Of a stretch of DNA of 64,000 bases, positions 35,741 through 49,800 are shown in pieces. This DNA is from Taudactylus pleione (lineage: Eukaryota > Chordata > Amphibia > Anura > Myobatrachidae). Position 1 is the stretch's first letter; the number at the start of each line of letters is the position of its first letter. The stretch lies in assembly GCA_031769625.1 (NCBI GenBank), contig JAUIMM010002327.1, positions 1 to 64,000 on the forward strand, written 5' to 3'. The notes beneath the pieces are model-generated. The model saw only the letters and a list, made by a program, of their open reading frames with translations, had not been told where the DNA came from and searched no databases. The translations under genes and the position numbers were made by a program.

Positions 35741-38700
35741 TGTATTATCTCCTCTTGTAGCAAACACAGACAGCTCAAAATTTCACTGGATGTGTTGAAG
35801 ACCAATACCCACAAATGTGATGTGAAATGGTTTTTCTCCCATGTTGCGTTTAAGAGAAAACAGCAAATGCACGTTTTAGGCCAAAATGCATTGAAAGCAA
35901 TGGAAACAACAAAAGCGCATACTTTGTGTTATCTCCTCTTGTAGCAAACACAGACAGCTCAAAATTTCACTGGATGTGTTGAAGACCAATACCCACAAAT
36001 GTGATGTGAAATGGTTTTTCTCCCATGTTGCATTTAAGAGAAAACAGCAAATGCACATTTTAGGCCAAAATGCATTGAAAGCAATGAAAACAACAAAAGC
36101 GCATACTTTGTGTTATCTCCTCTTGTAGCAAACACAGACAGCTCAAAATTTCACTGGATGTGTTGAAGACCAATACCCACAAATGTGATGTGAAATGGTT
36201 TTTCTCCCATGTTGCGTTTAAGAGAAAACAGCAAATGCACGTTTTAGGCCAAAATGCATTGAAAGCAATGGAAACAACAAAAGCGCATACTTTGTGTTAT
36301 CTCCTCTTGTAGCAAACACAGACAGCTCAAAATTTCACTGGATGTGTTGAAGACCAATACCAACAAATGTGATGTGAAATGGTTTTTCTCCCATGTTGCG
36401 TTTAAGAGAAAACAGCAATTGCTCGTTTTAGGCCAAAATGCATTGAAAGCAATGAAAACAACAAAAGTGCATACTTTGTGTTATCTCCTCTTGTAGCAAA
36501 CACAGACAGCTCAAAATTTCACTGGATGTGTTGAAGACCAAGACCAACAAATGTGATGTGAAATGGTTTTTCTCCCATGTTGCGTTTAAGAGAAAACAGC
36601 AAATGCACGTTTTAGGCCAAAATGCATTGAAAGCAATGGAAACAACAAAAGTGCATACGTTGTGTTATCTCCTCTTGTAGCAAACACAAACAGCTCAAAA
36701 TTTCACTGGATGTCTTGAAGACCAAGACCAACAAATGTGATGTGAAATGGTTTTTCTCCCATGTTGCGTTTAAGAGAAAACAGCAAATGCACGTTTTAGG
36801 CCAAAATGCATTGAAAGCAATGAAAACAACAAAAGCGCATACTTTGTGTTATCTCCACTTGTAGCAAACACAGACAGCTCAAAATTCACTGGATGTGTTG
36901 AAGACCAAGACCCACAAATGTGATGTGAAATGGTTTTTCTCCCATGTTGCATTTAAGAGAAAACAGCAATTGCTCGTTTTAGGCAAAAATGCATTGAAAG
37001 CAATGGAACCAACAAAAGCGCATACTTTGTGTTATCTCCTCTTGTAGCAAACACAGACAGCTCAAAATTTCACTGGATGTGTTGAAGACCAAGACCAACA
37101 AATGTGATGTGAAATGGTTTTTCTCCCATGTTGCGTTTAAGAGAAAACAGCAAATGCACGTTTTAGGCCAAAATGCATTGAAAGCAATGGAAACAACAAA
37201 AGTGCATACGTTGTGTTATCTCCTCTTGTAGCAAACACAAACAGCTCAAAATTTCACTGGATGTCTTGAAGACCAAGACCAACAAATGTGATGTGAAATG
37301 GTTTTTCTCCCATGTTGCGTTTAAGAGAAAACAGCAAATGCACGTTTTAGGCCAAAATGCATTGAAAGCAATGAAAACAACAAAAGCGCATACTTTGTGT
37401 TATCTCCACTTGTAGCAAACACAGACAGCTCAAAATTTCACTGGATGTGTTGAAGACCAAGACCCACAAATGTGATGTGAAATGGTTTTTCTCCCATGTT
37501 GCATTTAAGAGAAAACAGCAATTGCTCGTTTTAGGCAAAAATGCATTGAAAGCAGTGGAACCAACAAAAGCGCATACTTTGTGTTATCTCCTCTTGTAGC
37601 AAACACAGACAGCTCAAAATTTCACTGGATGTGTTGAAGACCAAGACCCACAAATATGATGTGAAATGGTTTTTCTCCCATGTTGCGTTTAAGAGAAAAC
37701 AGCAATTGCTCGTTTTAGGCAAAAATGCATTGAAAGCAATGGAACAAACAAAAGCGCATACTTTGTGTTATCTCCTCTTGTAGCAAACACAGACAGCTCA
37801 AAATTTCACTGGATGTGTTGAAGACCAAGACCCACAAATGTGATGTGAAATAGTTTTTCTCCCATGTTGCGTTTAAGAGAAAACAGCAATTGCACGTTTT
37901 AGGCCAAAATGCATTGAAAGCAATGGAAACAACAAAAGCGCATACTTTGTGTTATCTCCTCTTGTAGCAAACACAGGCAGCTCAAAATTTCACTGGATGT
38001 GTTGAAGACCAAGACCAACAAATGTGATGTGAAATGGTTTTTCTCCCATGTTGCATTTAAGAGAAAACAGCAAATGCACGTTTTAGGCCAAAATGCTTTG
38101 AAAGCAATGGAAACAACAAAAGCGCATACTTTGTGTTATCTCCACTTGTAGCAAACACAGACAGCTCAAAATTTCACTGGATGTGTTGAAGACCAAGACC
38201 CACAAATGTGATGTGAAATGGTTTTTCTCCCATGTTGCGTTTAAGAGAAAACAGCAATTGCTCGTTTTAGGCAAAAATGCATTGAAAGCAATGGAACCAA
38301 CAAAAGCGCATACTTTGTGTTATCTCCTCTTGTAGCAAACACAGACAGCTCAAAATTTCACTGGATGTGTTGAAGACCAAGACCCACAAATGTGATGTGA
38401 AATGGTTTTTCTCCCATGTTGCGTTTAAGAGAAAACAGCAATTGCATGTTTTAGGCCAAAATGCATTGAAAGCAATGGAAACAACAAAAGCGCATACTTT
38501 GTGTTATCTCCTCTTGTAGCAAACACAGGCAGCTCAAAATTTCACTGGATGTGTTGAAGACCAAGCCCAACAAATGTGATGTGAAATGGTTTTTCTCCCA
38601 TGTTGCGTTTAAGAGAAAACAGCAAATGCACGTTTTAGGCCAAAATGCTTTGAAAGCAATGGAAACAACAAAAGTGCATACTTTGTGTTATCTCCACTTG

Positions 38701-38906
38701 TAGCAAACACAGACAGCTCAAAATTTCACTGGATGTGTTGAAGACCAAGACCCACAAATGTGATGTGAAATGGTTTTACTCCCATGTTGCGTTTAAGAGA
38801 AAACAGCAATTGCTCGTTTTAGGCAAAAATGCATTTAAAGCAATGGAACCAACAAAAGCGCATACTTTGTGTTATCTCCTCTTGTAGCAAACACAGACAG
38901 CTCAAA
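35731..38906. repeat. 3.2-kb segment, copy 2 of a pair 12,141 bp apart
   Basis: This matches 23.6-26.8 kb in monomer order and rare marks, including the caaaattcac 1-bp deletion at about 36881. At the right end it switches to the 11-mer lineage carrying catttaaagc, ctcaaatttt and taccc, as found at 28.9 kb. The block is therefore a junction between two sources. Confidence 0.78.
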
Positions 38907-39462
38907 TTTTCACTGGATGTGTTGAAGACCAATACCCACAAATGTGATGTGAAATGGTTTTTCTCCCATGTTGCGTTTAAGAGAAAACAGCAAATGCACG
39001 TTTTAGGCCAAAATGCATTGAAAGCAATGGAAACAACAAAAGCGCATACTTTGTGTTATCTCCTCTTGTAGCAAACACAGACAGCTCAAAATTTCACTGG
39101 ATGTGTTGAAGACCAAGACCAACAAATGTGATGTGAAATGGTTTTTCTCCCATGTTGCGTTTAAGAGAAAACAGCAAATGCACGTTTTAGGCCAAAATGC
39201 ATTGAAAGCAATGGAAACAACAAAAGTGCATACGTTGTGTTATCTCCTCTTGTAGCAAACACAAACAGCTCAAAATTTCACTGGATGTCTTGAAGACCAA
39301 GACCAACAAATGTGATGTGAAATGGTTTTTCTCCCATGTTGCGTTTAAGAGAAAACAGCAAATGCACGTTTTAGGCCAAAATGCATTGAAAGCAATGAAA
39401 ACAACAAAAGCGCATACTTTGTGTTATCTCCACTTGTAGCAAACACAGACAGCTCAAAATTC
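37440..39462. repeat. 11-mer HOR unit of 2,023 bp, copy B
   Basis: It has the same order as the unit at 27.5-29.5 kb, with catttaaagc at about 38831, ctcaaatttt at about 38903 and the caaaattcac deletion at about 39455. It is followed head to tail by copy C. Confidence 0.74.
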
Positions 39463-41485
39463 ACTGGATGTGTTGAAGACCAAGACCCACAAATGTGATA
39501 TGAAATGGTTTTTCTCCCATGTTGCATTTAAGAGAAAACAGCAATTGCTCGTTTTAGGCAAAAATGCATTGAAAGCAATGGAACCAACAAAAGCGCATAC
39601 TTTGTGTTATCTCCTCTTGTAGCAAACACAGACAGCTCAAAATTTCACTGGATGTGTTGAAGACCAAGACCCACAAATATGATGTGAAATGGTTTTTCTC
39701 CCATGTTGCGTTTAAGAGAAAACAGCAATTGCTCGTTTTAGGCAAAAATGCATTGAAAGCAATGGAACAAACAAAAGTGCATACTTTGTGTTATCTCCTC
39801 TTGTAGCAAACACAGACAGCTCAAAATTTCACTGGATGTGTTGAAGACCAAGACCCACAAATGTGATGTGAAATAGTTTTTCTCCCATGTTGCGTTTAAG
39901 AGAAAACAGCAATTGCACGTTTTAGGCCAAAATGCATTGAAAGCAATGGAAACAACAAAAGCGCATACTTTGTGTTATCTCCTCTTGTAGCAAACACAGG
40001 CAGCTCAAAATTTCACTGGATGTGTTGAAGACCAAGACCAACAAATGTGATGTGAAATGGTTTTTCTCCCATGTTGCATTTAAGAGAAAACAGCAAATGC
40101 ACGTTTTAGGCCAAAATGCTTTGAAAGCAATGGAAACAACAAAAGCGCATACTTTGTGTTATCTCCACTTGTAGCAAACACAGACAGCTCAAAATTTCAC
40201 TGGATGTGTTGAAGACCAAGACCCACAAATGTGATGTGAAATGGTTTTTCTCCCATGTTGCGTTTAAGAGAAAACAGCAATTGCTCGTTTTAGGCAAAAA
40301 TGCATTGAAAGCAATGGAACCAACAAAAGCGCATACTTTGTGTTATCTCCTCTTGTAGCAAACACAGACAGCTCAAAATTTCACTGGATGTGTTGAAGAC
40401 CAAGACCCACAAATGTGATGTGAAATGGTTTTTCTCCCATGTTGCGTTTAAGAGAAAACAGCAATTGCATGTTTTAGGCCAAAATGCATTGAAAGCAATG
40501 GAAACAACAAAAGCGCATACTTTGTGTTATCTCCTCTTGTAGCAAACACAGGCAGCTCAAAATTTCACTGGATGTGTTGAAGACCAAGCCCAACAAATGT
40601 GATGTGAAATGGTTTTTCTCCCATGTTGCGTTTAAGAGAAAACAGCAAATGCACGTTTTAGGCCAAAATGCTTTGAAAGCAATGGAAACAACAAAAGTGC
40701 ATACTTTGTGTTATCTCCACTTGTAGCAAACACAGACAGCTCAAAATTTCACTGGATGTGTTGAAGACCAAGACCCACAAATGTGATGTGAAATGGTTTT
40801 ACTCCCATGTTGCGTTTAAGAGAAAACAGCAATTGCTCGTTTTAGGCAAAAATGCATTTAAAGCAATGGAACCAACAAAAGCGCATACTTTGTGTTATCT
40901 CCTCTTGTAGCAAACACAGACAGCTCAAATTTTCACTGGATGTGTTGAAGACCAATACCCACAAATGTGATGTGAAATGGTTTTTCTCCCATGTTGCGTT
41001 TAAGAGAAAACAGCAAATGCACGTTTTAGGCCAAAATGCATTGAAAGCAATGGAAACAACAAAAGCGCATACTTTGTGTTATCTCCTCTTGTAGCAAACA
41101 CAGACAGCTCAAAATTTCACTGGATGTGTTGAAGACCAAGACCAACAAATGTGATGTGAAATGGTTTTTCTCCCATGTTGCGTTTAAGAGAAAACAGCAA
41201 ATGCACGTTTTAGGCCAAAATGCATTGAAAGCAATGGAAACAACAAAAGTGCATACGTTGTGTTATCTCCTCTTGTAGCAAACACAAACAGCTCAAAATT
41301 TCACTGGATGTCTTGAAGACCAAGACCAACAAATGTGATGTGAAATGGTTTTTCTCCCATGTTGCGTTTAAGAGAAAACAGCAAATGCACGTTTTAGGCC
41401 AAAATGCATTGAAAGCAATGAAAACAACAAAAGCGCATACTTTGTGTTATCTCCACTTGTAGCAAACACAGACAGCTCAAAATTC
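39463..41485. repeat. 11-mer HOR unit of 2,023 bp, copy C
   Basis: It is displaced by exactly 2,023 bp from copy B and ends in the same 1-bp deletion at about 41478. Differences noticed: gatatgaaatgg near 39498 against gatgtgaaatgg near 41521, and gtgcatac near 39777 against gcgcatac near 37754. The match carries on to about 41651 and then switches to the caaaca/gtcttg order seen at 29.69 kb. Confidence 0.74.
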
Positions 41486-43831
41486 ACTGGATGTGTTGAA
41501 GACCAAGACCCACAAATGTGATGTGAAATGGTTTTTCTCCCATGTTGCATTTAAGAGAAAACAGCAATTGCTCGTTTTAGGCAAAAATGCATTGAAAGCA
41601 ATGGAACCAACAAAAGCGCATACTTTGTGTTATCTCCTCTTGTAGCAAACACAAACAGCTCAAAATTTCACTGGATGTCTTGAAGACCAAGACCAACAAA
41701 TGTGATGTGAAATGGTTTTTCTCCCATGTTGCGTTTAAGAGAAAACAGCAAATGCACGTTTTAGGCCAAAATGCATTGAAAGCAATGAAAACAACAAAAG
41801 CGCATACTTTGTGTTATCTCCACTTGTAGCAAACACAGACAGCTCAAAAATTCACTGGATGTGTTGAAGACCAAGACCCACAAATGTGATGTGAAATGGT
41901 TTTTCTCCCATGTTGCATTTAAGAGAAAACAGCAATTGCTCATTTTAGGCAAAAATGCATTGAAAGCAGTGGAACCAACAAAAGCGCATACTTTGTGTTA
42001 TCTCCTCTTGTAGCAAACACAGACAGCTCAAAATTTCACTGGATGTGTTGAAGACCAAGACCCACAAATGTGATGTGAAATGGTTTTTCTCCCATTTTGC
42101 GTTTAAGAGAAAACAGCAAACGCACGTTTTAGGCCAAAATGCATTGAAAGCAATGGAAACAACAAAAGCGCATACTTTGTGTTATCTTCTCTTGTAGCAA
42201 ACACAGGCAGCTCAAAATTTCACTGGATGTGTTGAAGACCAAGACCAACAAATGTGATGTGAAATGGTTTTTCTCCCATGTTGCGTTTAAGAGAAAACAG
42301 CAAATGCACGTTTTAGGCCAAAATGCATTGAAAGCAATGGAAACAACAAAAGCGCATACTTTGTGTTATCTCCTCTTGTAGCAAACACAGACAGCTCAAA
42401 ATTTCACTGGATGTGTTGAAGACCAATACCCACAAATGTGATGTGAAATGGTTTTTTTCCCATGTTGCGTTTAAGAGAAAACAGCAATTGCTCGTTTTAG
42501 GCCAAAATGCATTGAAAGCAATGGAAACAACAAAAGCGCATACTTTGTGTTATCTCCTCTTGTAGCAAACACAGACAGCTCAAAATTTCACTGGATGTGT
42601 TGAAGACCAAGACCAACAAATGTGATGTGAAATGGTTTTTCTCCCATGTTGCGTTCAAGAGAAAACAGCAAATGCACATTTTAGGCCAAAATGCATTGAA
42701 AGCAATGAAAACAACAAAAGCGCATACTTTGTGTTATCTCCTCTTGTAGCAAACACAGACAGCTCAAAATTTCACTGGATGTGTTGAAGACCAAGACCCA
42801 CAAATGTGATGTGAAATGGTTTTTCTCCCATGTTGCGTTTAAGAGAAAACAGCAATTGCTCGTTTTAGGCAAAAATGCATTGAAAGCAATGGAACCAACA
42901 AAAGCGCATACTTTGTGTTATCTCCTCTTGTAGCAAACACAGACAGCTCAAAATTTCACTGGATGTGTTGAAGACCAATACCCACAAATGTGATGTGAAA
43001 TGGTTTTTCTCCCATGTTGCGTTTAAGAGAAAACAGCAAATGCACGTTTTAGGCCAAAATGCATTGAAAGCAATGGAAACAACAAAAGCGCATACTTTGT
43101 GTTATCTCCTCTTGTAGCAAACACAGACAGCTCAAAATTTCACTGGATGTGTTGAAGACCAATACCCACAAATGTGATGTGAAATGGTTTTTCTCCCATG
43201 TTGCGTTTAAGAGAAAACAGCAATTGCTCGTTTTAGGCCAAAATGCATTGAAAGCAATGAAAACAACAAAAGCGCATACTTTGTGTTATCTCCTCTTGTA
43301 GCAAACACAGACAGCTCAAAATTTCACTGGATGTGTTGAAGACCAAGACCAACAAATGTGATGTGAAATGGTTTTTCTCCCATGTTGCGTTTAAGAGAAA
43401 ACAGCAAATGCACGTTTTAGGCCAAAATGCATTGAAAGCAATGGAAACAACAAAAGCGCATACTTTGTGTTATCTCCTCTTGTAGCAAACACAGACAGCT
43501 CAAAATTTCACTGGATGTGTTGAAGACCAAGACCCACAAATGTGATGTGAAATGGTTTTTCTCCCATGTTGCGTTTAAGAGAAAACAGCAAATGCACGTT
43601 TTAGGCCAAAATGCATTGAAAGCAATGGAAACAACAAAAGCGCATACTTTGTGTTATCTTCTCTTGTAGCAAACACAGGCAGCTCAAAATTTCACTGGAT
43701 GTGTTGAAGACCAAGACCAACAAATGTGATGTGAAATGGTTTTTCTCCCATGTTGCGTTTAAGAGAAAACAGCAAATGCACGTTTTAGGCCAAAATGCTT
43801 TGAAAGCAATGGAAACAACAAAAGCGCATAC
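40705..43831. repeat. 17-mer HOR unit of 3,127 bp
   Basis: The next unit, 43832-47181, follows the same order. The offset is 3,127 bp (17 x 184 minus 1) up to about 42325 and 3,311 bp after it, because this copy lacks one gctttg/tctcca monomer that is present at about 30361-30544 and 45445-45628. Shared marks are catttaaagc, caaaattcac, caaaaattcac, ccattttgcg, gtttttttccc and gcgttcaag. Confidence 0.78.
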
Positions 43832-46800
43832 TTTGTGTTATCTCCACTTGTAGCAAACACAGACAGCTCAAAATTTCACTGGATGTGTTGAAGACCAAGA
43901 CCCACAAATGTGATGTGAAATGGTTTTACTCCCATGTTGCGTTTAAGAGAAAACAGCAATTGCTCGTTTTAGGCAAAAATGCATTTAAAGCAATGGAACC
44001 AACAAAAGCGCATACTTTGTGTTATCTCCTCTTGTAGCAAACACAGACAGCTCAAATTTTCACTGGATGTGTTGAAGACCAATACCCACAAATGTGATGT
44101 GAAATGGTTTTTCTCCCATGTTGCGTTTAAGAGAAAACAGCAAATGCACGTTTTAGGCCAAAATGCATTGAAAGCAATGGAAACAACAAAAGCGCATACT
44201 TTGTGTTATCTCCTCTTGTAGCAAACACAGACAGCTCAAAATTTCACTGGATGTGTTGAAGACCAAGACCAACAAATGTGATGTGAAATGGTTTTTCTCC
44301 CATGTTGCGTTTAAGAGAAAACAGCAAATGCACGTTTTAGGCCAAAATGCATTGAAAGCAATGGAAACAACAAAAGTGCATACGTTGTGTTATCTCCTCT
44401 TGTAGCAAACACAAACAGCTCAAAATTTCACTGGATGTCTTGAAGACCAAGACCAACAAATGTGATGTGAAATGGTTTTTCTCCCATGTTGCGTTTAAGA
44501 GAAAACAGCAAATGCACGTTTTAGGCCAAAATGCATTGAAAGCAATGAAAACAACAAAAGCGCATACTTTGTGTTATCTCCACTTGTAGCAAACACAGAC
44601 AGCTCAAAATTCACTGGATGTGTTGAAGACCAAGACCCACAAATGTGATGTGAAATGGTTTTTCTCCCATGTTGCATTTAAGAGAAAACAGCAATTGCTC
44701 GTTTTAGGCAAAAATGCATTGAAAGCAATGGAACCAACAAAAGCGCATACTTTGTGTTATCTCCTCTTGTAGCAAACACAAACAGCTCAAAATTTCACTG
44801 GATGTCTTGAAGACCAAGACCAACAAATGTGATGTGAAATGGTTTTTCTCCCATGTTGCGTTTAAGAGAAAACAGCAAATGCACGTTTTAGGCCAAAATG
44901 CATTGAAAGCAATGAAAACAACAAAAGCGCATACTTTGTGTTATCTCCACTTGTAGCAAACACAGACAGCTCAAAAATTCACTGGATGTGTTGAAGACCA
45001 AGACCCACAAATGTGATGTGAAATGGTTTTTCTCCCATGTTGCATTTAAGAGAAAACAGCAATTGCTCATTTTAGGCAAAAATGCATTGAAAGCAGTGGA
45101 ACCAACAAAAGCGCATACTTTGTGTTATCTCCTCTTGTAGCAAACACAGACAGCTCAAAATTTCACTGGATGTGTTGAAGACCAAGACCCACAAATGTGA
45201 TGTGAAATGGTTTTTCTCCCATTTTGCGTTTAAGAGAAAACAGCAAACGCACGTTTTAGGCCAAAATGCATTGAAAGCAATGGAAACAACAAAAGCGCAT
45301 ACTTTGTGTTATCTTCTCTTGTAGCAAACACAGGCAGCTCAAAATTTCACTGGATGTGTTGAAGACCAAGACCAACAAATGTGATGTGAAATGGTTTTTC
45401 TCCCATGTTGCGTTTAAGAGAAAACAGCAAATGCACGTTTTAGGCCAAAATGCTTTGAAAGCAATGGAAACAACAAAAGCGCATACTTTGTGTTATCTCC
45501 ACTTGTAGCAAACACAGACAGCTCAAAATTTCACTGGATGTGTTGAAGACCAAGACCCACAAATGTGATGTGAAATGGTTTTTCTCCCATGTTGCGTTTA
45601 AGAGAAAACAGCAAATGCACGTTTTAGGCCAAAATGCATTGAAAGCAATGGAAACAACAAAAGCGCATACTTTGTGTTATCTCCTCTTGTAGCAAACACA
45701 GACAGCTCAAAATTTCACTGGATGTGTTGAAGACCAATACCCACAAATGTGATGTGAAATGGTTTTTTTCCCATGTTGCGTTTAAGAGAAAACAGCAATT
45801 GCTCGTTTTAGGCCAAAATGCATTGAAAGCAATGGAAACAACAAAAGCGCATACTTTGTGTTATCTCCTCTTGTAGCAAACACAGACAGCTCAAAATTTC
45901 ACTGGATGTGTTGAAGACCAAGACCAACAAATGTGATGTGAAATGGTTTTTCTCCCATGTTGCGTTCAAGAGAAAACAGCAAATGCACATTTTAGGCCAA
46001 AATGCATTGAAAGCAATGAAAACAACAAAAGCGCATACTTTGTGTTATCTCCTCTTGTAGCAAACACAGACAGCTCAAAATTTCACTGGATGTGTTGAAG
46101 ACCAAGACCCACAAATGTGATGTGAAATGGTTTTTCTCCCATGTTGCGTTTAAGAGAAAACAGCAATTGCTCGTTTTAGGCAAAAATGCATTGAAAGCAA
46201 TGGAACCAACAAAAGCGCATACTTTGTGTTATCTCCTCTTGTAGCAAACACAGACAGCTCAAAATTTCACTGGATGTGTTGAAGACCAATACCCACAAAT
46301 GTGATGTGAAATGGTTTTTCTCCCATGTTGCGTTTAAGAGAAAACAGCAAATGCACGTTTTAGGCCAAAATGCATTGAAAGCAATGGAAACAACAAAAGC
46401 GCATACTTTGTGTTATCTCCTCTTGTAGCAAACACAGACAGCTCAAAATTTCACTGGATGTGTTGAAGACCAATACCCACAAATGTGATGTGAAATGGTT
46501 TTTCTCCCATGTTGCGTTTAAGAGAAAACAGCAATTGCTCGTTTTAGGCCAAAATGCATTGAAAGCAATGAAAACAACAAAAGCGCATACTTTGTGTTAT
46601 CTCCTCTTGTAGCAAACACAGACAGCTCAAAATTTCACTGGATGTGTTGAAGACCAAGACCAACAAATGTGATGTGAAATGGTTTTTCTCCCATGTTGCG
46701 TTTAAGAGAAAACAGCAAATGCACGTTTTAGGCCAAAATGTATTGAAAGCAATGGAAACAACAAAAGCGCATACTTTGTGTTATCTCCTCTTGTAGCAAA

Positions 46801-49800
46801 CACAGACAGCTCAAAATTTCACTGGATGTGTTGAAGACCAAGACCCACAAATGTGATGTGAAATGGTTTTTCTCCCATGTTGCGTTTAAGAGAAAACAGC
46901 AAATGCACGTTTTAGGCCAAAATGCATTGAAAGCAATGGAAACAACAAAAGCGCATACTTTGTGTTATCTTCTCTTGTAGCAAACACAGGCAGCTCAAAA
47001 TTTCACTGGATGTGTTGAAGACCAAGACCAACAAATGTGATGTGAAATGGTTTTTCTCCCATGTTGCGTTTAAGAGAAAACAGCAAATGCATGTTTTAGG
47101 CCAAAATGCTTTGAAAGCAATGGAAACAACAAAAGCGCATACTTTGTGTTATCTCCACTTGTAGCAAACACAGACAGCTCAAAATTTCACTGGATGTGTT
47201 GAAGACCAAGACCAACAAATGTGATGTGAAATGGTTTTTCTCCCATGTTGCGTTTAAGAGAAAACAGCAAATGCACTTTTTAGGCCAAAATGCATTGAAA
47301 GCAATGGAAACAACAAAAGTGCATATGTTGTGTTATCTCCTCTTGTAGCAAACACAAACAGCTCAAAATTTCACTGGATGTCTTGAAGACCAAGACCAAC
47401 AAATGTGATGTGAAATGGTTTTTCTCCCATGTTGCGTTTAAGAGAAAACAGCAAATGCACGTTTTAGGCCAAAATGCATTGAAAGCAATGAAAACAACAA
47501 AAGCGCATACTTTGTGTTATCTCCTCTTGTAGCAAACACAGACAGCTCAAAATTTCACTGGATGTGTTGAAGACCAAGACCCACAAATGTGATGTGAAAT
47601 GGTTTTTCTCCCATGTTGCATTTAAGAGAAAACAGCAATTGCTCGTTTTAGGCAAAAATGCATTGAAAGCAATGGAACCAACAAAAGTGCATACTTTGTG
47701 TTATCTCCTCTTGTAGCAAACACAGACAGCTCAAAATTTCACTGGATGTGTTGAAGACCAAGACCCACAAATATGATGTGAAATGGTTTTTCTCCCATGT
47801 TGCGTTTAAGAGAAAACAGCAATTGCTCGTTTTAGGCCAAAATGCATTGAAAGCAATGAAAACAACAAAAGCGCATACTTTGTGTTATCTCCTCTTGTAG
47901 CAAACACAGACAGCTCAAAATTTCACTGGATGTGTTGAAGACCAAGACCCACAAATGTGATGTGAAATGGTTTTTCTCCCATGTTGCGTTTAAGAGAAAA
48001 CAGCAATTGCTCTTTTTAGGCAAAAATGCATTGAAAGCAATGGAACAAACAAAAGCGCATACTTTGTGTTATCTCCTCTTGTAGCAAACACAGACAGCTC
48101 AAAATTTCACTGGATGTGTTGAAGACCAAGACCCACAAATGTGATGTGAAATGGTTTTTCTCCCATGTTGCGTTTAAGAGAAAACAGCAATTGCACGTTT
48201 TAGGCCAAAATGCATTGAAAGCAAAGGAAACAACAAAAGCGCATACTTTGTGTTATCTCCTCTTGTAGCAAACACAGACAGCTCAAAATTTCACTGGATG
48301 TGTTGAAGACCAAGACCCACAAATGTGATGTGAAATGGTTTTTCTCCCATGTTGCGTTTAAGAGAAAACAGCAAATGCACGTTTTAGGCCAAATTGCTTT
48401 GAAAGCAATGGAAACAACAAAAGCGCATACTTTGTGTTATCTCCACTTGTAGCAAACACAGACAGCTCAAAATTTCACTGGATGTGTTGAAGACCAAGAC
48501 CCACAAATGTGATGTGAAATGGTTTTTCTCCCATGTTGCGTTTAAGAGAAAACAGCAAATGCACGTTTTAGGCCAAAATGCATTGAAAGCAATGGAAACA
48601 ACAAAAGCACATACTTTGTGTTATCTTCTCTTGTAGCAAACACAGGCAGCTCAAAATTTCACTGGATGTGTTGAAGACCAAGACCAACAAATGTGATGTG
48701 AAATGGTTTTTCTCCCATGTTGCGTTTAAGAGAAAACAGCAAATGCACGTTTTAGGCCAAAATGCTTTGAAAGCAATGGAAACAACAAAAGCGCATACTT
48801 TGTGTTATCTCCACTTGTAGCAAACACAGACAGCTCAAAATTTCACTGGATGTGTTGAAGACCAAGACCAACAAATGTGATGTGAAATGGTTTTTCTCCC
48901 ATGTTGCGTTTAAGAGAAAACAGCAAATGCACGTTTTAGGCCAAAATGCATTGAAAGCAATGGAAACAACAAAAGTGCATATGTTGTGTTATCTCCTCTT
49001 GTAGCAAACACAAACAGCTCAAAATTTCACTGGATGTCTTGAAGACCAAGACCAACAAATGTGATGTGAAATGGTTTTTCTCCCATGTTGCGTTTAAGAG
49101 AAAACAGCAAATGCACGTTTTAGGCCAAAATGCATTGAAAGCAATGAAAACAACAAAAGCGCATACTTTGTGTTATCTCCTCTTGTAGCAAACACAGACA
49201 GCTCAAAATTTCACTGGATGTGTTGAAGACCAAGACCCACAAATGTGATGTGAAATGGTTTTTCTCCCATGTTGCATTTAAGAGAAAACAGCAATTGCTC
49301 GTTTTAGGCAAAAATGCATTGAAAGCAATGGAACCAACAAAAGCGCATACTTTGTGTTATCTCCTCTTGTAGCAAACACAGACAGCTCAAAATTTCACTG
49401 GATGTGTTGAAGACCAAGACCCACAAATATGATGTGAAATGGTTTTTCTCCCATGTTGCGTTTAAGAGAAAACAGCAATTGCTCGTTTTAGGCCAAAATG
49501 CATTGAAAGCAATGAAAACAACAAAAGCGCATACTTTGTGTTATCTCCTCTTGTAGCAAACACAGACAGCTCAAAATTTCACTGGATGTGTTGAAGACCA
49601 AGACCCACAAATGTGATGTGAAATGGTTTTTCTCCCATGTTGCGTTTAAGAGAAAACAGCAATTGCTCGTTTTAGGCAAAAATGCATTGAAAGCAATGGA
49701 ACAAACAAAAGCGCATACTTTGTGTTATCTCCTCTTGTAGCAAACACAGACAGCTCAAAATTTCACTGGATGTGTTGAAGACCAAGACCCACAAATGTGA

